Shown piece after piece: positions 52,667 through 64,000 of a stretch of 64,000 nt of DNA. Numbering within the stretch: the stretch's first letter is position 1; every line of letters begins with the position of its first letter. The notes beneath the pieces were generated by a model. It was not told where the DNA came from and ran no database searches. It saw nothing but the letters and a program-made list of their open reading frames with translations. Position numbers and translations under genes: made by a program. This DNA is from Favolaschia claudopus (lineage: Eukaryota; Basidiomycota; Agaricomycetes; Agaricales; Mycenaceae), in assembly GCA_037176885.1 (NCBI GenBank), contig JAWWNJ010000037.1:1674001-1738000 (forward strand). Reading direction: 5' to 3'.

Positions 52667-55600
52667 CTATGCTTTCGCCCTAACAAGTCATTGAGCGAAA
52701 AGACAGGTTATAAAAGGAAGGCATATACACGTACCTCTTCTTCGCGGGCTTCTTGGCCTTCGTCGCCGGCGCTGCCTTCCTCTTGCTCCCGGTCCTTGCC
52801 GCCGTTTCCGCCGTCTTCTTCGTCGAGGTATCGCGGGTGCCCTTGGGCTGGAGCTGGAATTTGCTACCATCCGGCAGCCGAGCCTCTGTGCGAGTACGGA
52901 TGAATGTCACCACCGTCGCTCCATTGACGATTCGCTCCGTGAAGCCCTGCTTCCGTTCCTTCTCCCTCTTCTCCCTCTCCGCCTCCCTCTCCGCGTTCTC
53001 CCTCGCCCGCTTCGTCGCCGCAGCCTCCTTCTGCGCGTTAATCCGGTTGGTGTTGTTGCGGGCGGGGGGATGGCAGATATTGACGTGTCCCCGCGCGTAA
53101 CCGTCGCCTAAGTGCTGGGTTTCCGCAGCTGGTGCGGAGGCAGGCGGATCTACGATGTTCGCAGCGGCAGCGCCGTCGTTTGTGACGTCAGTCAGAGCGT
53201 TCTTGCGAGGCCGCCCCCTCCGCTTGGCAGCCGCGACCTGCTGCGCATGATTCGCAGCACCCTCACGCTCATCCGCCTTGGCAGCCGCGACGGCCTTCCT
53301 CGCCGGACGTGTCTGCGTGAAGGGGTTGGTGGGCTGTGAATCGGGAAGCCGCTCATCCGCCTTGGCAGCGGCGACGACCTTCCTCGCCGGACGCGTCTGC
53401 ATGAAGGGGTTGGTGGGAGCGGGAGCGGCGGGGACAGGCGCGACGGCTGCAGTGGCAGGTGGTTTGGGGACCGAGAGTGGTTCGGAGGGTGCAGTCGCGG
53501 CGGGTGCAGCAGGCACGGGCGCGGTTTTGGTGGTGGGAAGCGGTTTGGGCAAGGGACGAGGGGGAATCCAAGTGGAGGCGGAGGGAGCGGCGGCTGGTTT
53601 AGGGACCGGGGGTGAGCTCACGAGCGTCGCTGCTGCTCCAGAAGACGCTGGTGTGAGTGCCGCAGGGACTGCTAGAGCCGCGGGATGGGTCGCGAAGTCC
53701 GGCGCAGCAGTCACCGGTGACTTGTCGGCAATGGGCGCAGGTGCGGGGGCCGTTGGGGGAGTAGTCGGTGCCAACGTTTGTGCTGGGGGCGTAGGGGCGG
53801 GGATGAATTCGGCGATGGAGGCGAGGACCACCTGAGCAGCGAATGTCGAGGCTGGGGTTGTGCTAGAGGTACGCTGAGGTGAAATTGCTGGTTGTGCGTA
53901 TGTACGTCGAGCGGTGGAGGTGGGCGTTTGTGGTACAGGGCTGGCACGAAAGGCGTCGAAGAGGGCACTGCGGCGGTACGGGCTATGCGACTCCGCAGCC
54001 GAGTTGCCCCCATGACCCTCAAACCACAGCTTGGGATGGTGTTCGTTGGCCGAGGGTGGGGAGGGAGCGACAGGCGAGACGCGGAACGGATCTACACCTT
54101 CAGCGAGTCCGTAGTCTGCTGAACCCAAAGTCTTGGTTTTGTCGAAGCCGGAATCGTTTGGCGAAGGCGGGAGGGAAGCGATAGGCTCGGAGGGGAACGG
54201 GTCCACACCTCCAGAGAACCCAAAGTCCATGTCACCGAAGGTGCCACTGTCGTCGAAGCCCGAGTCACGACTGCCGTTGGCGTCGTTGGCGTTGAAGGCG
54301 TAGTTGTCGTTGAATGGATCGGTGGAGTTCGGGACTCCAGAAGCGGGAACCCATCCCGTACCTGGCGCGAAAGAGCTGAGACGCACTAAGTTAGTAAAAT
54401 ATCGCGCAAGAGTGGTTATGGGACGCACCAGTCATTTCCGTTGGTCTGTAAGTTCCCTTCGACGGTTTTGCTGGACATCACGACACTGCAACTGAGATTA
54501 GCTGCAGGTAAATTCCAATCTAAATCAGACTGACCTTTGCTGTCGTTCGCCTCCGAGACTATCAGTCCCGAATTCAGGTGTATTAGGTACGGTGGGCGAG
54601 GGACTAGAAATCAATCAGCACCTGTCGCAAAATTATCAGACGAAGAAAATATCATACTTTTGTTCTTCGGGACCAGCAGAAGTGGCAGACGGGTCAGGTA
54701 CCATCGCCACAGGAACCGTCTCCACCGCAGTGACTCCAGCCTCGGCATGCTCCTCAACGATCGCGGGGGACTTGGTCTTCTTCTTCTTGGATTTGCGCTT
54801 TGATTTTCTGGACGGATTGACCTCTTCGGCAGGTGCTGCAGGCGGGTATAGACGTTCGACGGGTGCGTTGTCGGTCAACGTTGGGAGCGGAACGGTGGGG
54901 ATCGCAACCGCATGGCGAACGGCGGGGGCTACGGATGGGTAAGTGAAAATATACATACAGAAAGAAAAGAAAACGTACGAAAGCAGACACGAGTAAAATC
55001 TTGGAAGGGCTGCACGATGTTTTCGGTGAAATTGGGACAAAATCGTTCGAAGTCGTTGCCGTTGGGAGTTTCGCCAACACAGAAGCTGAGAGTGGGAAGA
55101 AAGGAAGAAATGACGCGTCAACAAATGGAAATAAACAAAAGTCCCAAAGAGGAAGGACTCACATCTTCATCGACAACTCTCCTCCCAAACTCGGATTCGG
55201 CCCCGCAGCTATCGCAAAAATCCCCCAACCAGTCTCCCGGCCAACGGACCCTAAGATCTGTCCCATTGCGCCGTCCAACGAGTCGATCGATCTTGAATGC
55301 AAACTTGTTAGCTTGGGCAACTTTACTGACGACAAATGAACATACTTCTGGGTTTCGTACAGATCTTTCGACCCCTCGCTCGTGCTCGGCTTCCTCAACT
55401 GCTCCTTCTCCACGGTCAGCTCAGCCTCCACCGCTTCGCGCTCCTCTGTCGACGCCTCGCCCCACAGACGCCCAAGAACTTGGCCGCGAAGAGTCATCAA
55501 CTTTGACTTCTTCTTCTTCCCTGCGTCGGCGTCGGCGTCGGCGTCGGAGTCGTGCGAGTCGTCGTCGTCGTCAGAGTCGTCGTCAGAGTCGCGGTCGGCA

Positions 55601-56132
55601 TTGGGTCGAGAAGTCCCCGCGCGGATGTCGTTGTAGCCAGCCTTGTCCAACTCAGCCTCAAAGAGAGCGGCATTTCGCTTGGCGAAGACCTCACGCCCGT
55701 GATGAACGCGCTGCCGTTTGTCGACGGTTTTCTTGAGGATTTTGCGCACCATAGAGGTCGTAGAGGTATTGTAACCGGCGCCGTTTCTGATTTTCTTAGT
55801 CTTATTGCGATACCACTCCTTGATTCGCTGCAAGATAATTGTGAGCTCGTCTTTCAAATGTGTCAAAACGCGTAACTAACCTTATTCCTTTCTTCAATCG
55901 CTGTGGCGAGCGTATCGAGCTCCGCCTTCGTCAGAAGTCGTGCATTCGGGTCGTTGTGATCAGGGAGTCCCAGGCGGCGTGCCTGGGGTGAGAGTCGTTG
56001 AAGCGCTTCTCGGACGAGAGGCCAGAACAGGTGTAGTTTATTTTCCGCCTGTTTGGTGATGTACTCAGACCAGAAACTCTCCAGCAGCGCGGTCTCGTCG
56101 GCGTTCGCCCAGCGTTTAGGTCCGCGCGTCAT
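52667..56132 (-). CDS. AT-hook nuclear protein, large, Pro/Ala-rich
   Basis: Starts at ATG 56130-56132 (MTRGPKRWANADET). Exon 1 has FWPLVREALQ and LDTLATAIEERNK, followed by RIKEWYRNKTKKIRNG after an intron, a layout I associate with a large uncharacterised Agaricomycete family. Then an Asp/Ser/Ala-rich block, KKKKSK, and further exons with KSKRKSKKKK. The long last big exon (54428-52739) holds Pro/Ala low complexity, two near-identical TNPFxQTRPARK units, an AT-hook KRRGRPRKNA, a long Glu/Arg helix and RTRTEARLPDGSKFQ. A donor GTACGT after KKPAKKR leads to a last exon ending KAKA with TAG at 52667-52669. Probably a chromatin-binding protein; function unknown. Confidence 0.6.
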
Positions 56133-56419
56133 GATTGTGGAAGATGAGGGGTGTAGGATGAGAACGGGACGACGGGCGCGACAATGATATGGTGGGGGGA
56201 TTTTTTCGGAGGGCAAGAGGGTGGGCAAAGTCGTCTGTTTCACCTTAAAGGTATGTCTTTCGTCTCTTGTTTCACCACTTTCTGACAATTTCGGACAAAA
56301 TCGCTCTGCAGATCTCTCCGAAACGGCTCCAACACAAATCTTTTTGCAGTATCATATGTTTCTGTCTCAGAATGCGCGCAAAATTGGCTAAATTTCCTCT
56401 TTCGTTCTAGGTAACCTGA

Positions 56420-56773
56420 ATGGGTCTCAAATCGGGCACGATATTGTTGTTTCTGATCGAAGCCACCATCAACTGGTTCTCGTGGATCCCCAACCTTGGC
56501 GACGGCGCAAATCCAGAAAAGGTATTGTCACATTTACGTTCCTATTCCCATTTCTTCTCAGGACATTTAATAGGTTCTCGACGAGATTCGCCACACAATC
56601 AATCTTGCGATCGACTTGATCATAGTGGTACCCGCCGATGCGATCCGCTGCCTTTGCTCACTATCACCTCGTAGGGTAAGTGCCTTCTGCTTTAATTTCA
56701 CTCAACTATCCTCATTATTCTCCCATTTTCTTTGTAGTTAGTTGTGGTCATTGTTAATGTACTCGTTCGTTGA
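56420..56773 (+). CDS. Small hydrophobic protein, three exons
   Basis: ATG at 56420. Exon 1 ends NPEK before GTATTG; exon 2 begins VLDEIRHTINLAIDLIIVV and ends before GTAAGT near 56678; the last exon encodes VVVIVNVLV and TGA at 56771-56773. About 80 residues, with a hydrophobic N-terminus (TILLFLIEATI) and C-terminus; perhaps membrane-associated. Family unknown. Confidence 0.45.
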
Positions 56774-56965
56774 ATACAATTGATTACTCTTTCCTTTGCG
56801 TTCGTTGAAATGAGGCGAAAGCGGTCTGAAACCCAGGGGTTCGGTAGCAAGCTCAACCTTAATCTCATCAAGACTTCAAGGATCCGTTAGTTCCAATGCT
56901 GTGTGTAGAATACGACCATCATATTGAATAGAGCAACCGGTAAATACAAAAACGAAAAACACCGA

Positions 56966-58781
56966 TCAAGATTTTCCACCAAAACATGCCACATGGTCCG
57001 CCAACAACTCCTCCGGCTTGGAAAATAGACTGATGGCCGCAGCATGTCGCTCACCGGGGACCCCATCAAACGACCGCTTCAAGTTCCCCCCACCCTCATT
57101 AAGCACCTTCTTCGCAGTCCGGAATTTATACTGAACATACCGGAACAGACCCCCAGCGGCATATTGAGTGATTGAATACCGAGTTTCGTGTGGGGCGAGG
57201 GGCGTGTTGCCGTGGTGAATGACGGCGGAGGGAATGAACGCGGTGGCGGCCGCCGGAAACTCCACAAGCGCATTCAGCTCCCTGAGATGCAGATGTGCGC
57301 TCTTGGTGGGATCGAAGTCACCCCCGCTGGTGATTGCGCACCATCCGAGCGCGCGGTTCTTATCGTCGAGGTGTTCAAAGGTGGCTGATTGTGGGCCGAC
57401 ATTGAAGGTCACTGAAGGAAAAATCGAGTTGGTGAAATTGAGGCGGAGCGAAGGGTCGTGTTCGAACAAATCCCGAAGGTCTGTGACGTAGTCTTTGAAG
57501 AGTTTGGGAGCCCACGTCCGAAACGCGCCTAGTAGATTGACTTGGTCAGTGAGAGTTGTTTATAATGGAAATCGTAGATACTTGATTGAAAGCCGCAAAT
57601 CCGACGCACGCTCTTATTCCCGAGCAAGCTGTCAATGAGCGGTTGTTTTGCTGCCGGAATATCGACGTTTCGCGGGCACTACAAAGTTTTCAGCAACGCT
57701 TGAACATCGGTGAAGATCAAAATGGAGACATACCGGCTGCCCCCCTCCATGAGACACGCCGCTCTGTAAGGAATAGAAGCGGCCTCGCCGATGCAATCCA
57801 GCGTCGTCCGCGAAGGCATTGGTCCGAATGCCCTCCTCCCGCGCAAGCCTCATGGCCTCCCCCGCTTCAGCAGCCACCGACGGCCACTCGGGATCATCCG
57901 GACCGCCTATGAAGACGACGATGATCCGCCCATGGCGGTCCAGAATCAGCAAGGGACGCCTTCATAGAAAGATTGAATAAATGAAGAATGTCACAAAAAA
58001 TGAAGCGACTTGCCGCGCATCCCAAGCAACGTAAACACGCTTCAAATCGTTGACCAACTCTCCGACTTCAGGAAGCCGAAGATTAGCCCACCGTGCACTC
58101 TCGGGCTGATTCTTCAGCTTTGGTGGGTTTTGGTCTCGCACTCCAAGCCAATGGCCTCCTTTAGTAGTCCTGATGTCGCCGGCGTCGAAGTTGAGGGGCA
58201 GTTGCTGAGCCGACATCACAAGGTGAGCAGGGGCGGGGGTGGTGACCCGATTAAATGGGTTGGCGGCATTTTTCTGCCGCTGCTTTCGGCGGCGAGTCTT
58301 GTTATAGTCAAGTTTTCGTTGCTGCGCGTGAGATAGTTGACAAGCCGTCGGAGGTGAGGGGGCTTGAGAAGGTTGGAGGGGAGCGAGTGGGGAACGGGAC
58401 GATGCGGCGGGTGGTGAGAGTCGAGGCAGGGAAGTGGCAGGTGAGGAGCATCCCAATTTGGGCAGCGATACATCTATAAAAGGAAATAGCATCAGGCAAT
58501 GAATATGAAACGATTCAGTGGGTTTGCAGAACGGCGGACCTGAATCCATCCCATTTGTATGCCCCCTCGTTCTCTGAGTCACCTCCCGCATCCCCCAAGC
58601 TAACCCCCTCTTGCGCGTCGACGTCTGGATCACCCTCAGCAGCCTCGAGTAACTCCTCCAGCGAAACGGAAGTTTGGTGCACGACGAAGCCGAGGTCGGA
58701 AAGTCTGGCGGGATCGAAGGTGGTAAATAGGTCCCAGGGCGAGAATCGTGCGCCGCTGCGCGTACGTCGCGGCTCTTGCAT
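56966..58781 (-). CDS. 2OG-Fe(II) dioxygenase-like protein, TET/JBP-like
   Basis: Multi-exon. Start taken at ATG 58781 (MQEPRRTRSGARFSP); an ATG at 58970 is also in frame. Following blocks: KTRRRKQRQKNAANPFN (basic), LILDRHGRIIVVFIGGP, HRRGRFYSLQSGVSHGGGQ, AFRTWAPKLFKDYV, FEHDPSLRLNF. The catalytic-looking core has EHLDDKNRALGWCAITSGG (H-x-D iron ligands), FIPSAVIHHGN (distal His) and ETRYSITQY (Arg for 2-oxoglutarate), ending at 56966. This arrangement matches a dioxygenase family expanded in mushrooms that has been linked to TET/JBP 5-methylcytosine oxidases and to DNA transposons. If so, it would oxidise methylated cytosine in the nucleus. The TET/JBP naming is from memory of the family pattern and is tentative. 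Confidence 0.6.
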
Positions 58782-59295
58782 TATAAAGGCTCTAGATTTA
58801 GCTCCGTTCATTAGCTCGAGGTATTTGAGGTCAATAGAGAAGGAGAAATAAGAAAACACGCGGCCCAGTGGCATAGTCATCATCATAGCTCCTATGGCCA
58901 GGAGCGGCGATGAATCCCATGCGATGGGCGCGTCGTTTCTCGTCGCAATCCCAACGACCTTCTCTGCCACCTATAGTGCCTATGGCAAGGTGCAGTAGGG
59001 GCTCGGAAGGACCGTAGATCTTCGACGACGTGTATTTCAAGCAATAAATGAAAGTAACTTACCAGGGAAGACGATTGCCACCAGGTTTTTGCGATACGAG
59101 ATGAAGGGAGGAAGAGAGAAGAGGTGTGAGGCGTTTCCTGATATGGATGGCATAGCCACGCCTAGCCTTGTTCTCACGCTGTGACATCACACTCAACAAA
59201 CAATGAAGACGCGTTGTCTGTGGTCTTCGACGCGTCTTTCTCAATTCCAAGTAAGCAGATCACTGAGACGGTATAAGTACTCTATAATTGAACGC
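58782..59295. other. Upstream region of the dioxygenase-like gene
   Basis: Part may be 5' coding or leader (open minus frames to 58970). No repeat or other gene supported. Confidence 0.35.
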
Positions 59296-59300
59296 TTTCT

Positions 59301-59789
59301 GTCCTTTAGATCGACCCATGCTGGTCAGTCCCAGCTACTCATTCTCTAACCGGTCGAAACAGGGCCGAGTCGACATTCTGGGCCCTCAACTCCTCCGATC
59401 CCGTCCCGATTTCTTCAAAGAAGGTGCTCAGTAACTACACTCTATATGTGAGAGAACATTTCTGTCCTTTAGATCGACCCATGCTGGTCAGTCCCAGCTA
59501 CTTATTCTCTAACCGGTCGAAACAGGGCCGAGTCGACATTCTGGGCCCTCAACTCCTCCGATCCCGTCCCGATTTCTTCAAAGAAGGTGCTCAGTAACTA
59601 CACTCTATATGTGAGAGAACATTTCTGTCCTTTAGATCGACCCATGCTGGTCAGTCCCAGCTACTTATTCTCTAACCGGTCGAAACAGGGCCGAGTCGAC
59701 ATTCTGGGCCCTCAACTCCTCCGATCCCGTCCCGATTTCTTCAAAGAAGGTGCTCAGTAGCTACACTCAATAGTTGAGGGTACAAATTT
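59301..59789 (+). repeat. 163-bp tandem repeat, three copies
   Basis: Unit starts GTCCTTTAGATCGACCC at 59301, 59464 and 59627, with only single-base differences between copies and a diverged tail in the third. Each unit contains TAACCGGTCGAAACA and CTCTATATGTG. Lies in the divergent space between the dioxygenase-like gene and the gene at 60589. Confidence 0.92.
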
Positions 59790-60536
59790 GGATCCTGAGC
59801 TGAAGGGTACGTTATCGAAATCTGTAACCGGTCGAAACATGCAGAACCTGACGGCCATCGATATCTTTCACTGCCAATCTCGAGCAGACCGTCAGGAATA
59901 CATAGACCTCAAACAAAGTATACGGCGGACAAGATAACCAGCGAATGCTCAAACGGCGCTCAATTGAACAATCCTACTTCTCGATTGTAATACGACGCTG
60001 CACCTTCGTCAAGGTTTCTTGTTCTCGAATAGAAGCAACATCCAGCATGTGGACGTGTTAACTCGGTAGGCAAGAATGTACGCACCGAACTCTCACGCGC
60101 CAGTCCACTGAAATTTTGAAATTCTAGCTGATTCAAGACTACCCGCGCATGTTGCTTCCCTTCAACAGACACCGATTCCTAAAGATAGGTTCTGAAAGAT
60201 CTCAAGATAAATTCGGTAAGTGGTCGAAACAGGTTTTTTTGCCGGTCAGTTTGGGATATTACTTCGCTTCAGTACATTCATCCGTTCTCTTTGTCTCAAA
60301 CCACAATTTCGCCTTCAAGTTCACTCTGCTCTACTCAAGCCTATCTCATCAACCCAATGTTATTGCTTGTGTAACCGGTCGAAACAACACTCACCGGTCC
60401 ACCATCGAGTTCAGCCTTGAGGTAGGTGAGAGAACTCAGGGTGAGGGACATATGCTCGAATAATCTGGCCTTTTCCGTGGTGTTGTGAGGTCATTGTCAC
60501 AATTTCCTCGACCCAGGTCTCTAACCGGTCGAAACA
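59347..60536 (+). promoter_or_regulatory. Recurring 15-bp motif TAACCGGTCGAAACA
   Basis: Exact copies at 59347, 59510, 59673, 59825, 60372 and 60522, plus a variant (TAAGTGGTCGAAACA) at 60217; all in the same orientation. Three are inside the tandem repeat, but four are in unrelated flanking sequence, so the motif is conserved on its own. The last copy is about 50 bases before the ATG at 60589. Looks like a protein-binding site set controlling the divergent genes. Confidence 0.6.
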
Positions 60537-60588
60537 TAAATATAGGTCAATACAATCAAAACTCCGAACACTCTTACCATCAACCGTC

Positions 60589-61607
60589 ATGGCCAGATCG
60601 AAAGGGCGTAACAAAGCTCTACCGGCACTCGACGAAGATAAATTTCGGTATGTGTGCCCACCGCCTCCACTCTCTGAGACAAATTTCTCTGAACACAGTC
60701 CGACCCGGGCCCATCGCAAAAGCGATGCTGCAAAACGGGCAACGGCGGAAGCAAAAAAAGAGCGACGAAGGCAATATTATGCTCGAGAGTGCGCTATTTC
60801 TTACTTAATTACTGCTTGCTCAATGACTGCTCTCAAGTGCGGAGAAGATCCGGGAAAAGAACCGAATTCACATAGCGAAAACAAGGTAAGTCGTGATTAT
60901 ATATATTGGGTTCTGTGTCTAACTAAGGGGAGAGCGACCGCAAAAAGAAACATTTAGATCCCTTGCTGAACAGAGCAGAGACGACGCAAGCCTCGGAGCT
61001 CACTGCGGCTGAACTGGAAGTTTCCGAAACGCTCGCCCAGATGCAGGCAGACCGAACACAAGTCTCGTTTCACGATGCCGGTGGCAACTCACCGACATGG
61101 AGGGCAAATGCGGAGATTGCTATTGACAAGGAGTGCGTTTTTTTCTCTGGGATTGAAAGAATATAGAAGAACTATCTAATTGGCAATTGATATAGGATTA
61201 CGGCGCTCTGGGAGGAAGGTGAGCGTATTTGCCCATCCGATTCGGATGATGAGGAGGGGATGGAGGATCTTGGGTGCGTCTCGATCATTCCAGAGAGTCA
61301 GGCGAAATTTAACAAGATATATTACCAGGGAAACAACCAAGACAGATCGTAACCGGAGTTCCTTAAGGTATGTGGCCGATCTGGTTTTTGTGAGATGATC
61401 TACATCTGCCATCATTGGAATAGGGCACGACAGCGCTGCCGATTGCTCCTTCTTCAAACCCTGGGCCCCAGATATTCATCTCGCCATAGTCCATCTCCCG
61501 ACCCTCCAAGTCCAAGTCCTAAGACACGGTTGCCAAGTCTCTACGATAAACTGTTCAGCACGCGGCGAGAAGAATCGGAGCGGCAGGACGGACCAGTGGA
61601 CCGGTAG
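60589..61607 (+). CDS. Hypothetical protein, basic N-terminus
   Basis: ATG 60589 (MARSKGRNKALPALDED). Exon 1 has RKSDAAKRATAEAKKERRRQYYARE (a basic helix with regular Ala/Arg/Lys spacing) and ends near 60885 at GTAAGT. Exon 2 starts about 60958 with LTAAELEVSETLAQMQADR. Exon 3 (about 61197) has ALWEEGERICPSDSDDEEG. A Pro/Ser-rich last segment may end at 61607. Coding composition is good. Family not recognised. Confidence 0.45.
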
Positions 61608-61759
61608 TTGTACTACCATATGCTTTCATTGATCTTGACAACACGGCTTCTTCCTGTTTCTTCTCTCAGGTCCGTTTGATTTTGATTCGGTAATCATTTG
61701 AGATAACAAATGGTAAGTATCTTCTGATTTCCTAGCAATCTCTCGCTCATCCAGTCAAT

Positions 61760-62061
61760 ATGAACGAGTACGAGCATACAGTAATTCATTCAAAGGCACA
61801 CATTCGAGGTATTAATCTGCTCCTTACACAATTGCAAGTACTTACTCAACGACAATATTAGCGCGAGTTCTCGCCGTCCTTTGCGAACGCGTTGACCGCA
61901 TTGAAACTCAAATCATTCAACTGCATCGTCAAAAATTATACGCGCTGGGAAGCAGGCGAGGTGAATTGGAGGGCTTGAATCACCGGATGGAACGACTGGT
62001 TGCCGCGCGTCGGCGAGCATTGACTTTGCTTAGGATGATAAATACCGGACAGATCAATTGA
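61760..62061 (+). CDS. Small coiled-coil protein, two exons
   Basis: ATG 61760 (MNEYEHTVIHSKAHIR), then GTATTA donor, acceptor ...ATTAG at about 61860, and an exon encoding RVLAVLCERVDRIETQIIQL and RRGELEGLNHRMERL with heptad leucines, TGA at 62059-62061. About 80 residues. Function unknown. Confidence 0.45.
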
Positions 62062-62089
62062 CTTACCACTTACTTTGACTACCGCTCCC

Positions 62090-62545
62090 ATGAGCTTTCT
62101 TGATTCTCCCCCTTTTGCTGGGAATCCGTTCAGCCCGGCAGAGGATAGAGCATTGAAGTTAGGTTCGCGCTTCAATCCACATTACCTGGCTTGTCTCTCA
62201 CTTTTTCTTTTTCCAGAGGCGATTCAGAATCAAGGAAAGCCAGCCACTGGTCGCCTACGCGAGTGGCTGGACTTCTACAATGCCACCATTCCGGACTCGG
62301 ATCTTCACAAGGCACGCGGTCACGCCGCACGCATTGCCGCCAAGAAACTGCGGTTTCAGCTCAATGGCCAGGCAAAATGTACCTCGACACGTCGACGCCG
62401 CCGAAATTTGAAATCCCACTCAGCCCGCAAGGAAAATATTGAAAAGCTAGCGGGAAAACGGCAGGGAGGGAGCGCTGGAAAGGTTTTGGAAGCGGCGTAT
62501 CTTCCCGCAGAGCGTCGGGGTGCTGTCTTTGCCTGTGTAAATTAG
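62090..62545 (+). CDS. Small basic hypothetical protein
   Basis: ATG 62090 (MSFLDSPPFAGNPFSP), probably with an intron near 62160-62218, then REWLDFYNATIPDSDLHKA and a very basic stretch (TRRRRRNLKSHSARKENIEK) ending at 62545. Thirty bases after the previous gene on the same strand. Function unknown. Confidence 0.4.
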   Translation: MSFLDSPPFAGNPFSPAEDRALKLGSRFNPHYLACLSLFLFPEAIQNQGKPATGRLREWLDFYNATIPDSDLHKARGHAARIAAKKLRFQLNGQAKCTSTRRRRRNLKSHSARKENIEKLAGKRQGGSAGKVLEAAYLPAERRGAVFACVN

Positions 62546-62742
62546 TTTGACTTGTGATCTTGTAACCGCGAACAAAATCTCAGGATTCTCATCCCAACTT
62601 GGTCAATATCCGAATTGGTCTGGACGGAACGTTCTTTCCGACTTCCGACATCAATGTTCTCCATCAAGCTTCCATGATTGTAATCAAGGAAGCAGTGCAC
62701 ATCCAAAAACAGCCTACTCTTTTTTCGACCTCTACCTTCACC

Positions 62743-64000
62743 ATGCGCCGTCAAACGCATCGCCCTCGCCGCTCTGTCTCGCCCGCTCCCGTCTCCATTT
62801 CACTCCACGCCGACATTTTCCTTGAGGTCGCCCGCCTGAGCGATCGAAAAGCTCAACTTTCTCTGTGTCGAGTGTCGAAAGAAGTTTACCTCACCACCCG
62901 GTTTCTCCTCTATCAAAACGTTTATGTGCGAGGGTCTGCGGCGAATGCGTTGGTGGATACATTGGATAAGAAGGCGGATCTTCCTCCCATAGTGCGTTTT
63001 TGTCTCATACAGGATGTATTCTTATCTAAACGTCTGAAAGGTTGAAAGCCTTTTGTTTGCAGATGACGATGCGTTCGTCGACATCGCGCAGTGGGAGCGC
63101 GTCATTGTACAGCTCCAGAATCTGCAGCTTCTAGGAATCTCTCCCCTCATCCCACTACATTCCTCCTGGATTCCCCGACTCCGCTTTCGCCTCTCGTCCT
63201 TTGAATCGCTTTCCACCGTATCTGCCGTGTGGTTAGATTTACTCCGCCGACAATCGTCCCTCAAACACCTCTCATTTGGGGACAGCTTCCACGGCGACAT
63301 TCCCACTTCCAACGAGCTGCCGCTGATGCAAACTATTTACGCTCCTGGCCCGGTTATCGCTAAATTCGCCAAACACCTTCGATTCCAGCACGTCCGCTTT
63401 GACTACGATAGATATTTAGCGTCTTGGAGCCTGCTTCCATCGGAAGCACTCGACTTCAGCTTGTCGTCTTCGAAAATCACCACGATCCGCATATCCGCCG
63501 CCGACCTCCACAAGTTACTTACTCATGGTGCGCAGGATGTGCTCTCCCCGCTCGAACACATCGTTCTCGAGGAGGATCGTTCCTGGACCGATCATCTGTA
63601 TACGAATACACCATTGGTACGTGTTTGAATGCTCCTTGACTCATTTTTTTTCTAAATGCGACACTCAGTTGACGACGTCGCTCGGGACAGTCGTAGCAAT
63701 GCTCGACGGCTCCTTTCCCCAGCTCAAATCCCTGGTTCTGGTGTGCGCCTCCAGACGTGGACCCTATGTTCGACGTCGGCTGCTGAGTTCGCAGGACGGG
63801 AACCATTTCGCGAATACTTTGAGCGGGGTATGTTCCGCACCGGCTCTCCGCACCTTTCGTTTCTTCACGACGACCGGCAAGGATTCGTGGGTGAGTTGGG
63901 TACTGCCGAAGAAGCAAAAGTTCGCTTCGAGGCGTTTTCTTATTATGAAACCTGGCGCGGGGGAGTTGAAGACTACGGCGACGAGTACAAGTACGTTTTG
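62743..64000 (+). CDS. F-box/LRR-like protein, 3' end outside window
   Basis: ATG 62743 (MRRQTHRPRRSVSPAPVS). The F-box-like region is ADIFLEVARLSDRKAQLSLCRVSKEVY. After an intron ending at CAG near 63060, the exon has LRR layers (LQNLQLLGISPLIPL, SSLKHLSFGDSF) to GTACGTG at 63618. A further exon begins near 63669 (LPQLKSLVL-like: FPQLKSLVLVC). Open at the window edge. Typical of large Agaricomycete F-box families, likely substrate adaptors of SCF ubiquitin ligases. Confidence 0.62.

Noticed and set aside
59347..60536. GGTCGAAACA motifs as hammerhead ribozymes
   Set aside because: The CGAAAC half is present but no CTGATGA core occurs at the needed distance.

Overview
This window looks like a repeat-rich accessory region of a filamentous basidiomycete, most likely an Agaricomycete. 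The evidence is the many 50-75 nt GT...AG introns, a fungal Zn2Cys6-type cysteine cluster, a membrane-anchored P450 resembling CYP63, a NACHT-ankyrin NOD-like receptor, a PIF/Harbinger transposase beside a SANT/Myb-like gene, and a 2OG-Fe(II) dioxygenase-like gene of the kind expanded in mushrooms. No bacterial, organelle or viral replicon is present. All calls were made by reading the sequence; no database search was run.

Layout. 1-3975: the 5' part (LTR, primer-binding site, gag, start of a second ORF) of Ty3/gypsy element A on the plus strand. 3976-18019: a complete Ty3/gypsy element B on the minus strand, with two LTRs of about 1.32 kb (roughly 99% identical), PBS, gag, protease ORF and pol. 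Between pol and its 3' LTR it carries a 9-exon, 865-codon gene on the OPPOSITE strand (5701-8758), bracketed by two copies of a hairpin-plus-polypurine-tract cassette. 18020-19552: the 5' part of a third gypsy element C. 19553-23202: a DNA transposon with about 455-bp terminal inverted repeats and an 8-bp target duplication. 23240-24085: a small gene or gene fragment. 24592-24851: a MITE. 25020-30552: a decayed Harbinger system (SANT-like gene convergent with a DDE transposase) interrupted by two LTR-like insertions, each with a 5-bp target duplication. 31122-35436: a decayed NACHT-ankyrin receptor with near-identical ankyrin repeats. 35640-39852: a stack of small transposons and a SINE-like retroposon. 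40030-41241: small genes, including one secreted repeat protein. 41606-49809: a P450 gene split by a 5.5-kb DNA transposon that encodes an unfamiliar DDE transposase. 50260-64000: host-type genes (LRR/F-box-like, AT-hook protein, dioxygenase-like, several hypotheticals) plus a 163-bp tandem repeat and a recurring 15-bp motif.

Most interesting system. Element B holds about 33 copies of the palindrome TCGCGA in 14 kb, in all three pol frames, in both LTRs, in the cargo gene and in one of its introns. Related element A has 12 copies of a different palindrome, CCGCGG, in under 4 kb and only one TCGCGA. The antisense cargo protein of B has a Zn2Cys6-like cluster; that protein class reads CGG/CGA-like half-sites. 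I propose, as inference only, that each element family carries its own palindromic address and B encodes the protein that reads it.

Limits: exon borders are from splice consensus only. Several +1 homopolymer shifts could be real decay or sequencing error. Superfamily names for the DDE transposase and the dioxygenase are tentative.
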